Positions 1 to 9,802 are shown, counted from the first letter of the stretch. The stretch: 64,000 bases of DNA from Nocardioides phosphati (GCF_014646375.1 NZ_BMNI01000003.1:193668-257667), one strand, 5' to 3'. Translations and numbers: made by a program. The notes: generated by a model not told the origin, from the sequence alone.

Positions 1-7
1 GGGTGGG

Positions 8-670
8 TCAGGCGGGTTGAACGCCGGGTGGCGCGCGGCTCGGGTCCGTGGATGGGACGCCGGGGGCGGCGGGTGGGTTCCCGGGGGCGGGTGTGTCCCC
101 GCCCTCACGGAGTACGCCGAGGAGCAGGGCGAGGCGGGCCCGGCCGCGTGCGCAGCGGGACTTCACCGTGCCGACCGCGCAGTCGAGCATCAGCGCGACC
201 TCGGCGACCGGGTAGCCCTCCATGTCGACGAGCACGAGCGCCGCACGCTGCTCGGCGGGCAGCTCGGCGAGGGCCGCGAGGACGAGGTCGCGGCGTTCGT
301 CGGCGACGGCCACCGCCGCCGGGTCGGCCGGGCTGCGCTCGGGGCTCCGCAGCCGGGTCTCGAGGTCGTCGGGGAGCGGGTCGGCGGTGCGGATCTTCTC
401 GTGGCGGACCCGGTCGAGGCAGGCGTTGACGACGACCCGGTGGAGCCACGTGGTCACGGCCGCCTCGCCGCGCCAGGACGAGGCGCGACGGAAGGCGGAG
501 ATCATCGCGTCCTGCAGGGCGTCGGCGGCGTCCTCGGGGTCGCCCAGGGTGCGCAGCGCGACGGCCCAGAGCCGGTCGCGGTGGCGCCCGAAGAGGACGC
601 CGAAGGCCTCGGGGTCGCCCGCGACGTGGGCGGCGAGCAGGTCGGCGTCGGAGCGCTGCTCCTCCGTCAC
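8..670 (-). CDS. sigM: ECF sigma factor, SigM-like
   Basis: A 220-residue extracytoplasmic-function sigma factor that directs RNA polymerase to stress promoters. Region 2 is at about residues 15-80 (AGDPEAFGVLFGRHRDRLW, then a DALQDAM motif) and region 4 at about 130-185 (LPAEQRAALVLVDMEG and GTVKSRCARGR). The C-terminal 35 residues are a Pro/Gly tail outside the sigma fold. It starts at GTG with a poor ribosome site, 13 nt behind the pseudokinase gene, so it is probably read through from the murJ operon. Gene order matches mycobacterial sigM beside mviN; the sigM symbol rests on that synteny plus domain match. The anti-sigma gene would lie beyond the window edge. Confidence 0.85.
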   Translation of the reverse strand: MTEEQRSDADLLAAHVAGDPEAFGVLFGRHRDRLWAVALRTLGDPEDAADALQDAMISAFRRASSWRGEAAVTTWLHRVVVNACLDRVRHEKIRTADPLPDDLETRLRSPERSPADPAAVAVADERRDLVLAALAELPAEQRAALVLVDMEGYPVAEVALMLDCAVGTVKSRCARGRARLALLLGVLREGGDTPAPGNPPAAPGVPSTDPSRAPPGVQPA

Positions 671-683
671 CCGTCGACCGCCG

Positions 684-2489
684 TCACCCGCGGACCTCGA
701 CCTCGGCGATCGCGCCGCGGAACTCGCCGTCGACCTGCGGGACCGCGGTCAGCCAGAGCACGACGTAGCGCGCGTCGACCGGCGAGCCCGGGGTCAGCGT
801 GATCGCGCCGCTGCCCGTGCCGGTGGCGACCTTCTCGAGGCCGTCGACGCCGGTCGGCGCCGTGGCGCCGGCGGCGAGCAGCTGCACGGTGGTGGCGCCG
901 CCGTCGACCGTCACCTTCACGGAGCTGACCGAACGGCTGGTGCCGAGGTCGAGCACGAGGCCGACGCCGGGCTTGAAGCCGGAGCCGAACTGCTGGTGGT
1001 AGCCCTCGGTGGTCCAGCTCGTGGCGGGCTTGCCATCGACCGCGAGCGGAGCCTCGTCGGAGTGCTCGCCGCCGTCGCCGGTGGGGTCGAAGGCGGTCGC
1101 CCTGACGTCGCGAACGACGGCACTGGACCCTGCCGGGCCGCCGGTCTGACCGCCGGTGTTGGTGTCGTCGTCGCCGGTGGCGAGGCCCAGCACGAAGTAG
1201 GCGACCGGCAGCAGCACGAGCACGGCGAGCAGGACCAGCGCGATGCGCAGCCAGTTGCGCCCGGGGGAGTCCGCGCGGGGCTCGCGCTCCTCGACGACGG
1301 GCACCGCGGGGAGCTCGCCGGTGCTGCCGAAGGGCCAGTAGCCCCGCTCGTCGGAGGTCGGCGGCGGCAGGCGCCGCAGCCGCCCCTCCGGCGGGTCGGG
1401 GGCGAAGAGCGGCCGCTCGGGCGGCTCCTCGAACGGCGGGGGTGGGGCAGGCGCCACCTCGGACGGCGTGTGCCAGTCAGGGTCGGTGACCGCCGCGTCA
1501 GCCAGGTCGTCGAAGACCGGGGCACCCACCTGGGTGCGCTCCACGTCGTCAGCCACGTCGCCGGTCGTCTCGCCCGTGGACGGACCCGGGTCGTCGACCA
1601 TGACGTCGACGAGCATCGTGTCCTCGGGCTCGGCCACCGCCGGTGCGGCGGGCACGGCCGGGAGCTTCCCGGTGGCGTCGGTGTCGCCCGAGCCGGGACG
1701 GTGCACCGGGATGGCGCCCGTGCGCAGCCGGTGGGCCTCGGCCTCGGCGACGATCGTCGGGTCGCCGACGTACTCCGTCAGGGCCTCGGCGATGTCGGCG
1801 GCGCTCGTGAAGCGGGTGCCGCCACCGAGCAGGCTCTCGCAGATGCCGTCGAGCAGCCGCGGGACGCCGGCGCGCACCTGGCGCGGTCGCAGCGGACGCC
1901 CGTGCTCGAGCGGCGCGGCCGGGACCGCGGACTCGGAGACGCCCGCCCAGCGGCCCGTGAGTGCGGCGTACAGCAGGCCGCCGAGGTCGGTGAGGTCGGC
2001 GGTGGTGCGGCCCGCGGGCAGGCCGTGGAGCGCGGCGTCGACGGCGAAGCCGATGACCTTCACCGCGCCGGTGGTGTCGATGAGGACGTTCTCCGGGACC
2101 AGGCGGCCGTGGGCGACGCCGGCGCTGTGGCCGGCCGCGATCATCGACGCGACCTCGGCGACCAGCCAGGCCGCGCGCACCGGCGAGAGCGGCTCGTCGG
2201 CGACGAGGTTGTTGAGCGAGACGCCCTCGCCCCACTCGTTGACGACGTAGTGGAGCCCGTCGATGCTGTTGGAGTCGAGCACCCGCAGGAGGCGGGGGTC
2301 CTGCACGGTGGCCGAACGCCGGGCGGCCTCCTCGAGCAGCGGCCCGCGCGGGTCGTCCTGCGGGATCAGGTGGAGCGCGACGTCGCGGGCCAGGACGAGG
2401 TCGTGGGCACGCCAGAACCGGCCACCGTTGCGGTCGTGCAGGAGCACCGTCAGGCGGTAGCGGGACGCGAGCACGTCACCGGGTCGCAT
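684..2489 (-). CDS. Membrane pseudokinase with extracellular jelly-roll domain (MviN C-terminal equivalent)
   Basis: 601 residues. Residues 1-270 have a Ser/Thr-kinase fold with dead catalytic motifs: the VAIK lysine is His (VALHLI), HRD is HGR (AHGRLVPEN), and DFG is GFA (VKVIGFAV). A Pro/acidic linker follows, then one membrane span at about 430-455 (NWLRIALVLLAVLVLL) and an outside domain resembling F5/8-type-C (discoidin) folds (DGKPATSWTT). In M. tuberculosis these modules are fused to the C-terminus of MviN (Rv3910), where the pseudokinase recruits FhaA to control peptidoglycan precursor export. Here they form a separate gene just downstream of murJ. ATG with AGGAGG 6 nt upstream. Function is inferred from that family. 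Confidence 0.85.
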   Translation of the reverse strand: MRPGDVLASRYRLTVLLHDRNGGRFWRAHDLVLARDVALHLIPQDDPRGPLLEEAARRSATVQDPRLLRVLDSNSIDGLHYVVNEWGEGVSLNNLVADEPLSPVRAAWLVAEVASMIAAGHSAGVAHGRLVPENVLIDTTGAVKVIGFAVDAALHGLPAGRTTADLTDLGGLLYAALTGRWAGVSESAVPAAPLEHGRPLRPRQVRAGVPRLLDGICESLLGGGTRFTSAADIAEALTEYVGDPTIVAEAEAHRLRTGAIPVHRPGSGDTDATGKLPAVPAAPAVAEPEDTMLVDVMVDDPGPSTGETTGDVADDVERTQVGAPVFDDLADAAVTDPDWHTPSEVAPAPPPPFEEPPERPLFAPDPPEGRLRRLPPPTSDERGYWPFGSTGELPAVPVVEEREPRADSPGRNWLRIALVLLAVLVLLPVAYFVLGLATGDDDTNTGGQTGGPAGSSAVVRDVRATAFDPTGDGGEHSDEAPLAVDGKPATSWTTEGYHQQFGSGFKPGVGLVLDLGTSRSVSSVKVTVDGGATTVQLLAAGATAPTGVDGLEKVATGTGSGAITLTPGSPVDARYVVLWLTAVPQVDGEFRGAIAEVEVRG

Positions 2490-2591
2490 GGCCTGCCTCC
2501 TCGCCTCGATCGGGAGCCGTTGAGGGAACCCTAGTCGTTCGCTGTGAGCCGCGCAGGTCCGTGCGGGCGTCCGCCCGGGGTCGGTGCAGGG

Positions 2592-4262
2592 TCAGCGCAG
2601 GCCGGGGATCCGGCTGCTCACGCCCCGGACCATCTCGGTCACCTCGGCGATCCGGAAGATCCGCGCGGCGACCAGGAAGACCACCCCGTAGACGCCCGCC
2701 ACGAGGCCGAGGAAGACCATCACCTCGATCTTGTTCGGGTTGTCGCCGATGAGCCCGTCGAGCTGGCCGGCGAGGAGCCAGGCGGCCACCAGCGCGGGCA
2801 GGATCGCCAGCCCCATCCGGACCAGGAAGCGGACCAGGCGCGCCGTGCCGAGGCCGCCGAGGGCCCGCGCCAGCAGGAGGTACGCCGTGAGCGCGCCGAC
2901 GGCGTACGCCCCGGTGTAGGCGAGGCCGAGGGCCGGGCTGACCGAGTGGGCGAGCGCGCGGTTCACGAAGAAGTAGGCGAGGGCGATGTTGACGCCGGCG
3001 ATCAGGCACTGGATCCAGAAGACCAGCTGGGTGCGCTCGAGCGCGTAGAAGCCGCGGACGATCAGGTAGTGCGAGGTGAAGAAGATCAGCGAGAGACCGA
3101 GCACGATGACGGTCGGCTGGAAGTCGCGGTAGGACTTCGAGGCGGCGCCGTAGCCCCAGACCAGGCTGGACAGGTTGAGGGCGATGACCGGCAGCAGCGC
3201 GACGAAGGGCAGCACCAGCGTGAGCGCGGTGCGCAGGGAGTCGTTGACCGTGCGCGCCATGCCGGCCCGGTCGCCGTCGTGGGCCAGGCGCGTGAGCTGC
3301 GGCAGGATCGCGGTGGCGAGGGAGACGGTCACGATCGAGTGCGGCACCAGGGTCAGCAGGCTGGCGCTGGAGTAGATCGTGTAGCCGGTGCCGTGGCTGG
3401 CGGTGCCGGCGCCGCACGAGTTGAGCGCGCCGTGGGCCGTGCCGCTGGAGGCCAGGCGGACGACGAAGAGGTTGGCGATCTGGCTGACGACGATGAGCGC
3501 CACCGTCCAGATGCCGAGGCGGGCGGTGTGGCCGAGCCCGGACCCGCGGAAGTCGAACCGCGGCCGGTAGTGGAACCCGACCCTGCGCAGGTAGGGCACC
3601 AGGATCAGGAACTGCGCCGCGATGCCGAGGGTGGATCCGATGCCGAGGACCAGCTCCGGCCCCGCGTCGTACGCACCGCAGGCGTGGGCGGCGGGCCCGA
3701 ACCAGACCAGGTAGACGACCAGCACCGCGATCGAGATGACGTTGTTGGCGATCGGTGCCCAGAACATCGGCGCGAAGCTGCCGCGCGCGTTGAGCACCTG
3801 CCCGACCAGCACGAACATGCCGTAGAAGAAGACCTGCGGCAGGCAGAAGCGGGCGAAGTCGATGACCGACTGGCGCTGCGCCGCGAGCTCCGGCTTGTTG
3901 TAGGAGCTGTCGAGGTAGAGGCCCATCACGGCAGGCGCGGCCAGCACCAGCACGACCGTCACGACGATCAGGAAGAGGCCGGCCAGGGTGATGATCCGGT
4001 TGGTGAACGCCTCGCCACCGTCGGGGTCCTCGCGGCCTGCGCGCACCAGCTGCGGCACGAGCACGGCGTTGACGACGCCGCCGAGCAGCAGCACGTAGAG
4101 GATGTTCGGCACCGAGTTGGCGATGTTGAAGATGTCGGCGTGGAGCGCGGTGCCGAGGGCCGCGACGAGCAGGATCGAGCGCACGTAGCCGCTCATCCGC
4201 GACACCACCGTGCCGGCGGCCATGACCGCGCTGTTGCCGATCACCGAACGGGTCTCGCTCAT
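2592..4262 (-). CDS. murJ: Lipid II flippase MurJ
   Basis: 556 residues with about 14 hydrophobic spans and the MviN/MurJ signature near the start (NSAVMAAGTVVSRMSGYVRS). It flips lipid II across the cytoplasmic membrane for peptidoglycan synthesis. Unlike the mycobacterial protein it stops after the transporter core, with the pseudokinase module encoded separately downstream. Its ATG overlaps the stop of the DUF6049 gene by 4 bp (ATGA), with AAGGA upstream, so the two are translationally coupled. Confidence 0.93.
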   Translation of the reverse strand: MSETRSVIGNSAVMAAGTVVSRMSGYVRSILLVAALGTALHADIFNIANSVPNILYVLLLGGVVNAVLVPQLVRAGREDPDGGEAFTNRIITLAGLFLIVVTVVLVLAAPAVMGLYLDSSYNKPELAAQRQSVIDFARFCLPQVFFYGMFVLVGQVLNARGSFAPMFWAPIANNVISIAVLVVYLVWFGPAAHACGAYDAGPELVLGIGSTLGIAAQFLILVPYLRRVGFHYRPRFDFRGSGLGHTARLGIWTVALIVVSQIANLFVVRLASSGTAHGALNSCGAGTASHGTGYTIYSSASLLTLVPHSIVTVSLATAILPQLTRLAHDGDRAGMARTVNDSLRTALTLVLPFVALLPVIALNLSSLVWGYGAASKSYRDFQPTVIVLGLSLIFFTSHYLIVRGFYALERTQLVFWIQCLIAGVNIALAYFFVNRALAHSVSPALGLAYTGAYAVGALTAYLLLARALGGLGTARLVRFLVRMGLAILPALVAAWLLAGQLDGLIGDNPNKIEVMVFLGLVAGVYGVVFLVAARIFRIAEVTEMVRGVSSRIPGLR

Positions 4263-6526
4263 GCAGGGTCCTTTCGCAGCCGCTTGCGCCAGCGCACGGC
4301 GATCGCGGCCAGCAGCAGGGCTCCGCCGGTGCCCATGATCAGCCAGATCACCCAGCCGACGTCACGCGAGCGGATCGAGATGTCCTCCGACTTGCGCACC
4401 GGATGACCGTCGGCGTCGGTCACGACCAGGACGAGCGAGTGGACGCCCGGCTCGGTCGTGTGCGCCTCGAGGTTGACCGTGCGGCTCGACGACGGCGGGA
4501 CCTTGATCGTCTTCGGGGCCCGGATGTCGAGGCCCCCGCTCGTCGACGCGCGTACGCCGAGGCGGATCGGCCGCTCGAGGCCGTTGGTCACGGTCATCGC
4601 GAAGGGGCCCTCGGTCGAGCCGAGGATCACGAACCGAGGCACGGCGACGTCGACCCGGCCCAGCCGGTCGGCGTACCAGGCGGTGGCGCCGGCGACGCTG
4701 CTGGTGGCCGCGCCCTTGAGCCCGGCGTTCGCGAGGACCGCGTCGCGGGAGAGGTACGACGTGGCGGAGAGTGCCTCGCGGGTCGCCGTGTCGGCGACGC
4801 CGTCGTCCTCGGCCAGCAGCCGGTCGAGCGTGTCGCCGAGCTCGGCCAGGTGGTCCGCGGCGTCGAACTGGCTGCGCGTGACCTCGCGGGCGATCTGGCT
4901 GGAGGGGTAGACGAGGTCGGGGACCGCGACGTCGTCGCCGGTCGTGGGCAGCGAGCCGGTGGTCCGGAGGAACGGCCGGTCGAGCTGCTCGAAGAAGCTG
5001 CGGGCGCTGGGGCCGGGGTCGCTGTCCCACGGGAGGACGACGAGCGTCGTGGACCCGTCGCCCGAGCGGAGCAGGCCCTCGGCGAGCAGCCGCTGGCGGA
5101 GCGCGAGGGCCTGGGTGCCCGAGGTCGGCGCGGGGCCGCCCGTCGCGACCCCCGCCTCCGAGACGAGGACGCGCTGGCTGCCGATGGTGACTGACGAGGG
5201 GATGTCGACGCCCTCGGCGAGCTCGGCAGGGAGCGCGCCGGACGAGGCGATGAGGGTGGCCCCGCCGGCCGCGGCGCGCGTCTCGGGGGAGAGGAAGCCG
5301 TTGGGGGGAGCGATGACCGGCGAGGCGTGGATGCCGAGGCCGGCGAAGAACCGGTCGGACTCGGTGCGTGCCCGCTGCAGCTCCTTGCTGTCGTGGCGCG
5401 CGGCGCCCGCGACGTCGAGGTCGCCGTACGGCAGGGCGAGGACGGGGAGGCGGCTGGTCAGGTCGGTGAAGCGCTTCAGCCACGCGGTGGCGTCGGCGTC
5501 GCCGGCCGCGGCCTTCTTGTCGCTGTCGGTGTCGCTGTCGGCGTCGGGGGAGGCGGACGGCGACGGGCTCGCGCTCTCCTCGCCCTTCTCCGGGACGGGC
5601 GTGCCGAGCGTCCGCGCGGGGTTGCCGGCGGCCATCTGCTGGACCGCGGCGAGGACGGCAGGGTCGACGAGCAGGGCTGCGCCGTCGGCCGGGGCATCCT
5701 CGGCGAGGGCGAGCAGGTTGGAGAGCCGGCCACCGGGAGCGAGGCTGCGCTGCCAGCCCTCCGCGGCCGCGAGCCTGCCGTCGGCGTCGTGGAGGGTGCG
5801 GCCGCGGATCGGCAGCACGACCGTGAACGCCGAGCGGCCGGTGGGCCGCTCGGCTCCCGTGCCGACCTGCGGCAGGAACGTGCGGATCGTGCCGTCGGCG
5901 ACCGCGTCGCGGCCGTCGGTGGAGGTGCCGAGCGCCTGGACGCCGAACCAGTAGACGCCCGGGCGGTCGCCGATGCCCAGCTGCTCGCGCGGGACCTTGA
6001 GCCGGTAGGACTTCGAGCCGCCGGGGGTGAGCTCGTCGATCGTGGTGAAGACCGAGGTGCGGCCGCAGACCACGTCATCGGTCGTGGCCTCGGCAGCGTG
6101 GCGCAGGTCGTGGGAGGTGGTGATCGGCGTGCCCGAGCTGCACGCGTAGACGTTGATGTCGGACCACGTGTCATAGCTGTCGTTGACGACGCGACCGCGC
6201 ACGATGACGGGGCCGTGCTTCGGCACCGTCGCGCTCGAGAGGCCGTCCATCGTCACCGCGAGCGGGAGGGGGGCCGGCTCGGGCGTCGGCGTCGTCTCGG
6301 TCGCCGCGGTGTTGCGGAGGTCGCCCTCGACCGTGCGGCTCGCAGGGGCGGCCTGGCGGGCCTGCCGGCCGTGCCGCTGCTCGATCGCGTCGCCCAGGGC
6401 GGCGGGCGCGCCGGCGTGGACGCCGCCGATCTTCTGCAGGTGCACGCCCTGATGGCTGGGGAGCCCAAGGATCAGGGCGGCGATCACGACCAGCGGCGCG
6501 AGGAGGGCAGCCAGCAGTCGGAACAC
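4259..6526 (-). CDS. DUF6049 membrane-anchored extracellular protein (Rv3909-like)
   Basis: 755 residues: N-terminal signal/anchor (LLAALLAPLVVIAALILG), a long extracellular region, and a C-terminal span (VGWVIWLIMGTGGALLLAAIA) followed by basic residues facing the cytoplasm. It is the usual first gene before murJ in actinobacteria; the function is unknown and a cell-envelope role is inferred from the operon. A Ser/Asp-rich low-complexity stretch lies near residues 315-335. GTG start 6 nt after a -10 element TAGGGT (6533-6538), so the operon transcript is probably leaderless and begins here. Confidence 0.8.
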   Translation of the reverse strand: MFRLLAALLAPLVVIAALILGLPSHQGVHLQKIGGVHAGAPAALGDAIEQRHGRQARQAAPASRTVEGDLRNTAATETTPTPEPAPLPLAVTMDGLSSATVPKHGPVIVRGRVVNDSYDTWSDINVYACSSGTPITTSHDLRHAAEATTDDVVCGRTSVFTTIDELTPGGSKSYRLKVPREQLGIGDRPGVYWFGVQALGTSTDGRDAVADGTIRTFLPQVGTGAERPTGRSAFTVVLPIRGRTLHDADGRLAAAEGWQRSLAPGGRLSNLLALAEDAPADGAALLVDPAVLAAVQQMAAGNPARTLGTPVPEKGEESASPSPSASPDADSDTDSDKKAAAGDADATAWLKRFTDLTSRLPVLALPYGDLDVAGAARHDSKELQRARTESDRFFAGLGIHASPVIAPPNGFLSPETRAAAGGATLIASSGALPAELAEGVDIPSSVTIGSQRVLVSEAGVATGGPAPTSGTQALALRQRLLAEGLLRSGDGSTTLVVLPWDSDPGPSARSFFEQLDRPFLRTTGSLPTTGDDVAVPDLVYPSSQIAREVTRSQFDAADHLAELGDTLDRLLAEDDGVADTATREALSATSYLSRDAVLANAGLKGAATSSVAGATAWYADRLGRVDVAVPRFVILGSTEGPFAMTVTNGLERPIRLGVRASTSGGLDIRAPKTIKVPPSSSRTVNLEAHTTEPGVHSLVLVVTDADGHPVRKSEDISIRSRDVGWVIWLIMGTGGALLLAAIAVRWRKRLRKDPA

Positions 6527-6572
6527 GGCCTCACCCTAGGGCACGGCTGAGCGGCGACTACCCTTGTCACTC
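6527..6572. promoter_or_regulatory. Divergent leaderless promoters, DUF6049-murJ operon and cca
   Basis: Only 46 nt separate the two start codons. On the minus strand TAGGGT (6533-6538) lies 6 nt before the DUF6049 GTG. On the plus strand TACCCT (6559-6564) lies 8 nt before the cca GTG at 6573. Both have the TAnnnT form and spacing of actinobacterial leaderless promoters. Confidence 0.6.
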
Positions 6573-8021
6573 GTGTCCCAGCCCAGCCAGCCGCCGCTCC
6601 TCCTGGCCGACGTCCAGACGCGGGTGGCCGCCGAGCTCGACCGCCTCGCACCCGTCATCGACCCCCTCGGTGAGCGCTTCGCCGCGGCAGGGGAGCAGCT
6701 CGCGCTGGTCGGTGGTCCGGTCCGCGACGCGATGCTCGGCCGGCTGCAGAACGACCTCGACTTCACCACCTCCGCCCACCCCGACGTGACGGAGCGGATC
6801 CTCAAGGGCTGGGCCGACGCGGTCTGGGACCTCGGCAAGGAGTTCGGCACGATCGGCGCCCGCAAGGGCGACTGGCAGATCGAGATCACCACCTGGCGCT
6901 CGGAGTCCTACGACCCGGCCTCCCGCAAGCCTTCCGTGGCCTACGGCACCTCGCTGGCCGGTGACCTGCGCCGCCGCGACTTCACGGTCAACTCGATGGC
7001 CCTCACCGTCCCCGGCCGCCAGCTCGAGGACCCGTACGGCGGGCTGGTCGACCTGGCCTCCCGTGTCCTGCGGACTCCCGGCACCCCGGAGGAGTCGTTC
7101 TCCGACGACCCGCTGCGGATGATGCGCGCCGCCCGCTTCTCGGCCCAGCTCGGCTTCGAGGTCGATCCGTCGGTGGTCGCTGCGATGACCGCGATGGCCG
7201 AGCGGATCACGATCATCTCCGCCGAGCGGGTCCGTGACGAGCTCGTCAAGCTCGTCCTGTCGCCCGAGCCGCGCCGTGGCCTCCGCCTTCTCGTCGACAC
7301 CGGGCTGGCGGCGTACGTCCTGCCGGAGCTGCCGGCTCTCGCTCTCGAGCGCGACGAGCACCACCGCCACAAGGACGTCTACGAGCACACGCTGACCGTC
7401 CTCGAGCAGGCGATCGACCTCGAGAAGGAGCGCGGCCACGCGCCCGACTTCGTCTCGCGCTTCGCCGCTCTCATGCACGACGTGGGCAAGCCGAAGACCC
7501 GGAAGTTCCAGGACGACGGGGTCGTCACCTTCCACCACCACGACGTGGTCGGCGCCAAGATCACCCGCAAGCGCATGCAGGAGCTGCGCTTCTCCAACGA
7601 GCAGATCGACGCGGTCTCCTCGCTGGTCGAGCTCCACCTCCGCTTCCACGGCTACGGCTCCGGCGAGTGGACCGACTCCGCCGTACGCCGCTACGTGCGC
7701 GACGCCGGCGACCAGCTCGAGCGGCTGCACATCCTCACCCGCGCCGACTGCACCACCCGCAACCAGCGCAAGGCGTCGCGGCTGCGGCGTACCTACGACG
7801 AGCTGGAGGAGCGCATCGCCCGGCTGTCGGAGGAGGAGGAGCTGGCCTCGATCCGGCCCGACCTCGACGGCAACCAGATCATGGAGATCCTCGGCATCGG
7901 CCCCGGCCGCGAGGTGGGCGAGGCCTACCGGTGGCTGCTCGACCTGCGCCTCGACGAGGGCCCGAAGACCGAGGCAGAGGCCGAGGCCGCCCTCCGCGCC
8001 TGGTGGGCTGCCCGCGCCTGA
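6573..8021 (+). CDS. cca: CCA tRNA nucleotidyltransferase with HD domain
   Basis: 482 residues. It adds or repairs the CCA end of tRNAs. The nucleotidyltransferase head is at about residues 40-150 (LVGGPVRDAMLGR, then NDLDFTTS with the metal-binding Asp pair), followed by the RNA-binding neck, then an HD phosphohydrolase domain (HRHKDVYEHTL, MHDVGKPKTRKF) typical of the actinobacterial type. I chose GTG 6573 over the in-frame TTG three codons earlier because a -10 element TACCCT ends 8 nt before it. Its place beside the murJ operon matches Rv3907c. Confidence 0.93.
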   Translation: MSQPSQPPLLLADVQTRVAAELDRLAPVIDPLGERFAAAGEQLALVGGPVRDAMLGRLQNDLDFTTSAHPDVTERILKGWADAVWDLGKEFGTIGARKGDWQIEITTWRSESYDPASRKPSVAYGTSLAGDLRRRDFTVNSMALTVPGRQLEDPYGGLVDLASRVLRTPGTPEESFSDDPLRMMRAARFSAQLGFEVDPSVVAAMTAMAERITIISAERVRDELVKLVLSPEPRRGLRLLVDTGLAAYVLPELPALALERDEHHRHKDVYEHTLTVLEQAIDLEKERGHAPDFVSRFAALMHDVGKPKTRKFQDDGVVTFHHHDVVGAKITRKRMQELRFSNEQIDAVSSLVELHLRFHGYGSGEWTDSAVRRYVRDAGDQLERLHILTRADCTTRNQRKASRLRRTYDELEERIARLSEEEELASIRPDLDGNQIMEILGIGPGREVGEAYRWLLDLRLDEGPKTEAEAEAALRAWWAARA

Positions 8022-8033
8022 CGGCTGGCTCGC

Positions 8034-9704
8034 TCAGGCCAGCGGGTCCGGCAGCAGCAGCTCGGTGTTGCGGTCGCCGCGCCGCCCGCTGCGGTCGCGC
8101 TGCCCGAGGTCGTTGAAGGCCAGCTCGCGGTAGAGCCCGCCGAGCGCGGCCGTGCTCCGCTCGTCGTACGCCGGCTGGAGGGGTGAGGCGGCGTCCAGCA
8201 TCGTGGTGAGCAGCGAGACGGTGCCGTCGTGGTTGTGCGCGACCTCGATGATCCGCGCCTGCTGCGGCGCGTCGACGTGGGAGACCGTGTTGACCTCCCA
8301 GAACGCGCGGCGCGGGTCGTGGTGGCCGCGCGCGACGATCCGGTTGCTGTGGCAGTGGCCGTTGACCCAGGCGAGGACGTTGGCGTTCTCGTGCAGGGCG
8401 GCGAGCACCGCGTCGCCGTCGTGCCGCCGCTCGTCGGGCAGGCGGGGGTCGGGCACGAGGTTGGTCATGTTCCACGACGGGTGGTGGCTGAAGACCAGGA
8501 CGTAGTCGTCCGCGTGCGCCGCCAGCGTGCGTCGCAGCCACGCCAGCTGGGCGGCGCCGATCGAGCCGTCGGCGCCGCCGGCCTGGTTGGTCGTGTCGAG
8601 GCTGACCGCGACGACCTGCTCGCCCAGCCGGTGGGCGTAGTACAGCGTCGCCGCGTCGGCGTCGTGCGGGAAGCCGTGGCCGACGGGTCCCGCCCCGGCG
8701 TACGCCGGCGCGCGGAGTGCAGCGAGGTACTCCTCCGTCGTGAACGGCGCGCGGCGCGGGTCCGGCGTGACCGTGCGTACGTCGCCGCGACGGGCGAGCT
8801 GCCGCAGGAGGTCGCCCGCCTCCTCGACCCGGCGCGGCTCGAGGGCGAGGCAGCTGGCGAGCTCGGCGAGGTGGACCGTCGCGTCGCCCGCGGCGTCGAA
8901 GATCTTGCGGTCGCCGACCGCCCACTCCCGGGCGTACGGGCGCGTCATCAGCGTGCCCAGCGCGGTGTCGTCGTGGTTGCCCATCGTCACCAGCCACGGC
9001 ACGGCGAAGCCCGGCGAGACGAAGGGCCGCATCGCCGCCTCCACGAGCCCGGGCAGGTGCGGGAAGCCGGCCCTGCGGTAGCGGTCCTCCTCTGTCGAGC
9101 CCGGCTGCCAGTGGTCCCAGAGGCCCGCGTTCGCGACCCCCTCGTACGCCGCGCCGCCGGTGTCGGGACGCACGATCCCGCCGGCGAGCACGCCGAGCAG
9201 CACGTCGAGCTCGGTGCCGCTGTGGTTGTCCGTGAGGTCGCCGGTCGCCACGACCGCGTCGAGCGGCCGGCCGGTGAGCGGCCCGACACCGAGGCCGTTG
9301 ACCGCCTCGACCAGCGCCGTCGTGCCCTGCGGCGCGAGCAGCTCCTGCGGCCGGTACGCCGTGCGCACCTGCCGGTCGAGGTACTCGCACCGCATCGGGT
9401 TCTGGGTGTCCACCACGTGCAGGTCGGTCACCTGGACCACGGCCGCGAGACCCGTACGCCGCCCGGTCCGGCCGCGGTGCGCTCCCGCCAGCTCGTCGCG
9501 CACGACCACCGCCTCGCCCGGCGCGCTGACCAGCCGCCGGTAGCCGCCCTGCCGCGCCGGCCGGATCGTGCCGTCGAGGGTCGTCCCGCGCGCATGGACC
9601 GGTGGCTGCTCGTCGTCGACCCACCAGTCGCGGGAGCCCGCTGCCAGGAGCGCCGCCGCACCCACGCCGTACATGCCCGTCTGCACCGCCGTCCGGCGGG
9701 TCAT
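8034..9704 (-). CDS. Secreted metallophosphoesterase, TIGR03767-like
   Basis: 556 residues from the chosen ATG. All calcineurin-type metal motifs are present in order: VTDLHVVDTQN, ATGDLTDN, TMGNHDDT, FSHHPSWN and NGHCHSNR. The N-terminus MTRRTAVQTGMYGVGAAALLAAG looks like a twin-arginine signal, so it probably acts outside the membrane on an unknown phosphoester. GTG or ATG codons further upstream (to 9785) are possible, but they would add an unconserved-looking tail before the signal. Convergent with cca. Confidence 0.82.
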   Translation of the reverse strand: MTRRTAVQTGMYGVGAAALLAAGSRDWWVDDEQPPVHARGTTLDGTIRPARQGGYRRLVSAPGEAVVVRDELAGAHRGRTGRRTGLAAVVQVTDLHVVDTQNPMRCEYLDRQVRTAYRPQELLAPQGTTALVEAVNGLGVGPLTGRPLDAVVATGDLTDNHSGTELDVLLGVLAGGIVRPDTGGAAYEGVANAGLWDHWQPGSTEEDRYRRAGFPHLPGLVEAAMRPFVSPGFAVPWLVTMGNHDDTALGTLMTRPYAREWAVGDRKIFDAAGDATVHLAELASCLALEPRRVEEAGDLLRQLARRGDVRTVTPDPRRAPFTTEEYLAALRAPAYAGAGPVGHGFPHDADAATLYYAHRLGEQVVAVSLDTTNQAGGADGSIGAAQLAWLRRTLAAHADDYVLVFSHHPSWNMTNLVPDPRLPDERRHDGDAVLAALHENANVLAWVNGHCHSNRIVARGHHDPRRAFWEVNTVSHVDAPQQARIIEVAHNHDGTVSLLTTMLDAASPLQPAYDERSTAALGGLYRELAFNDLGQRDRSGRRGDRNTELLLPDPLA

Positions 9705-9802
9705 CGTCACCACGACCCACGTTGTCGCAGGCGTGGGCGAGGTCGGGGAGGCGCCGGGTCGTCGGCTCAGTGAACGCCGTGCCAACCCTTCGTCGGGAAC
9801 GA

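Noticed and set aside
222..2534. Very long open frame on the plus strand opposite the sigma factor and pseudokinase genes
   Set aside because: It is an antisense frame kept open by high GC; the residue mix is Arg/Gly/Ala-rich without domains, and the minus-strand genes have full family matches.
2544..4406. 620-codon plus-strand frame opposite murJ
   Set aside because: Low-complexity Asp/Glu/His/Arg translation with no domain; it is a shadow of the membrane protein gene.
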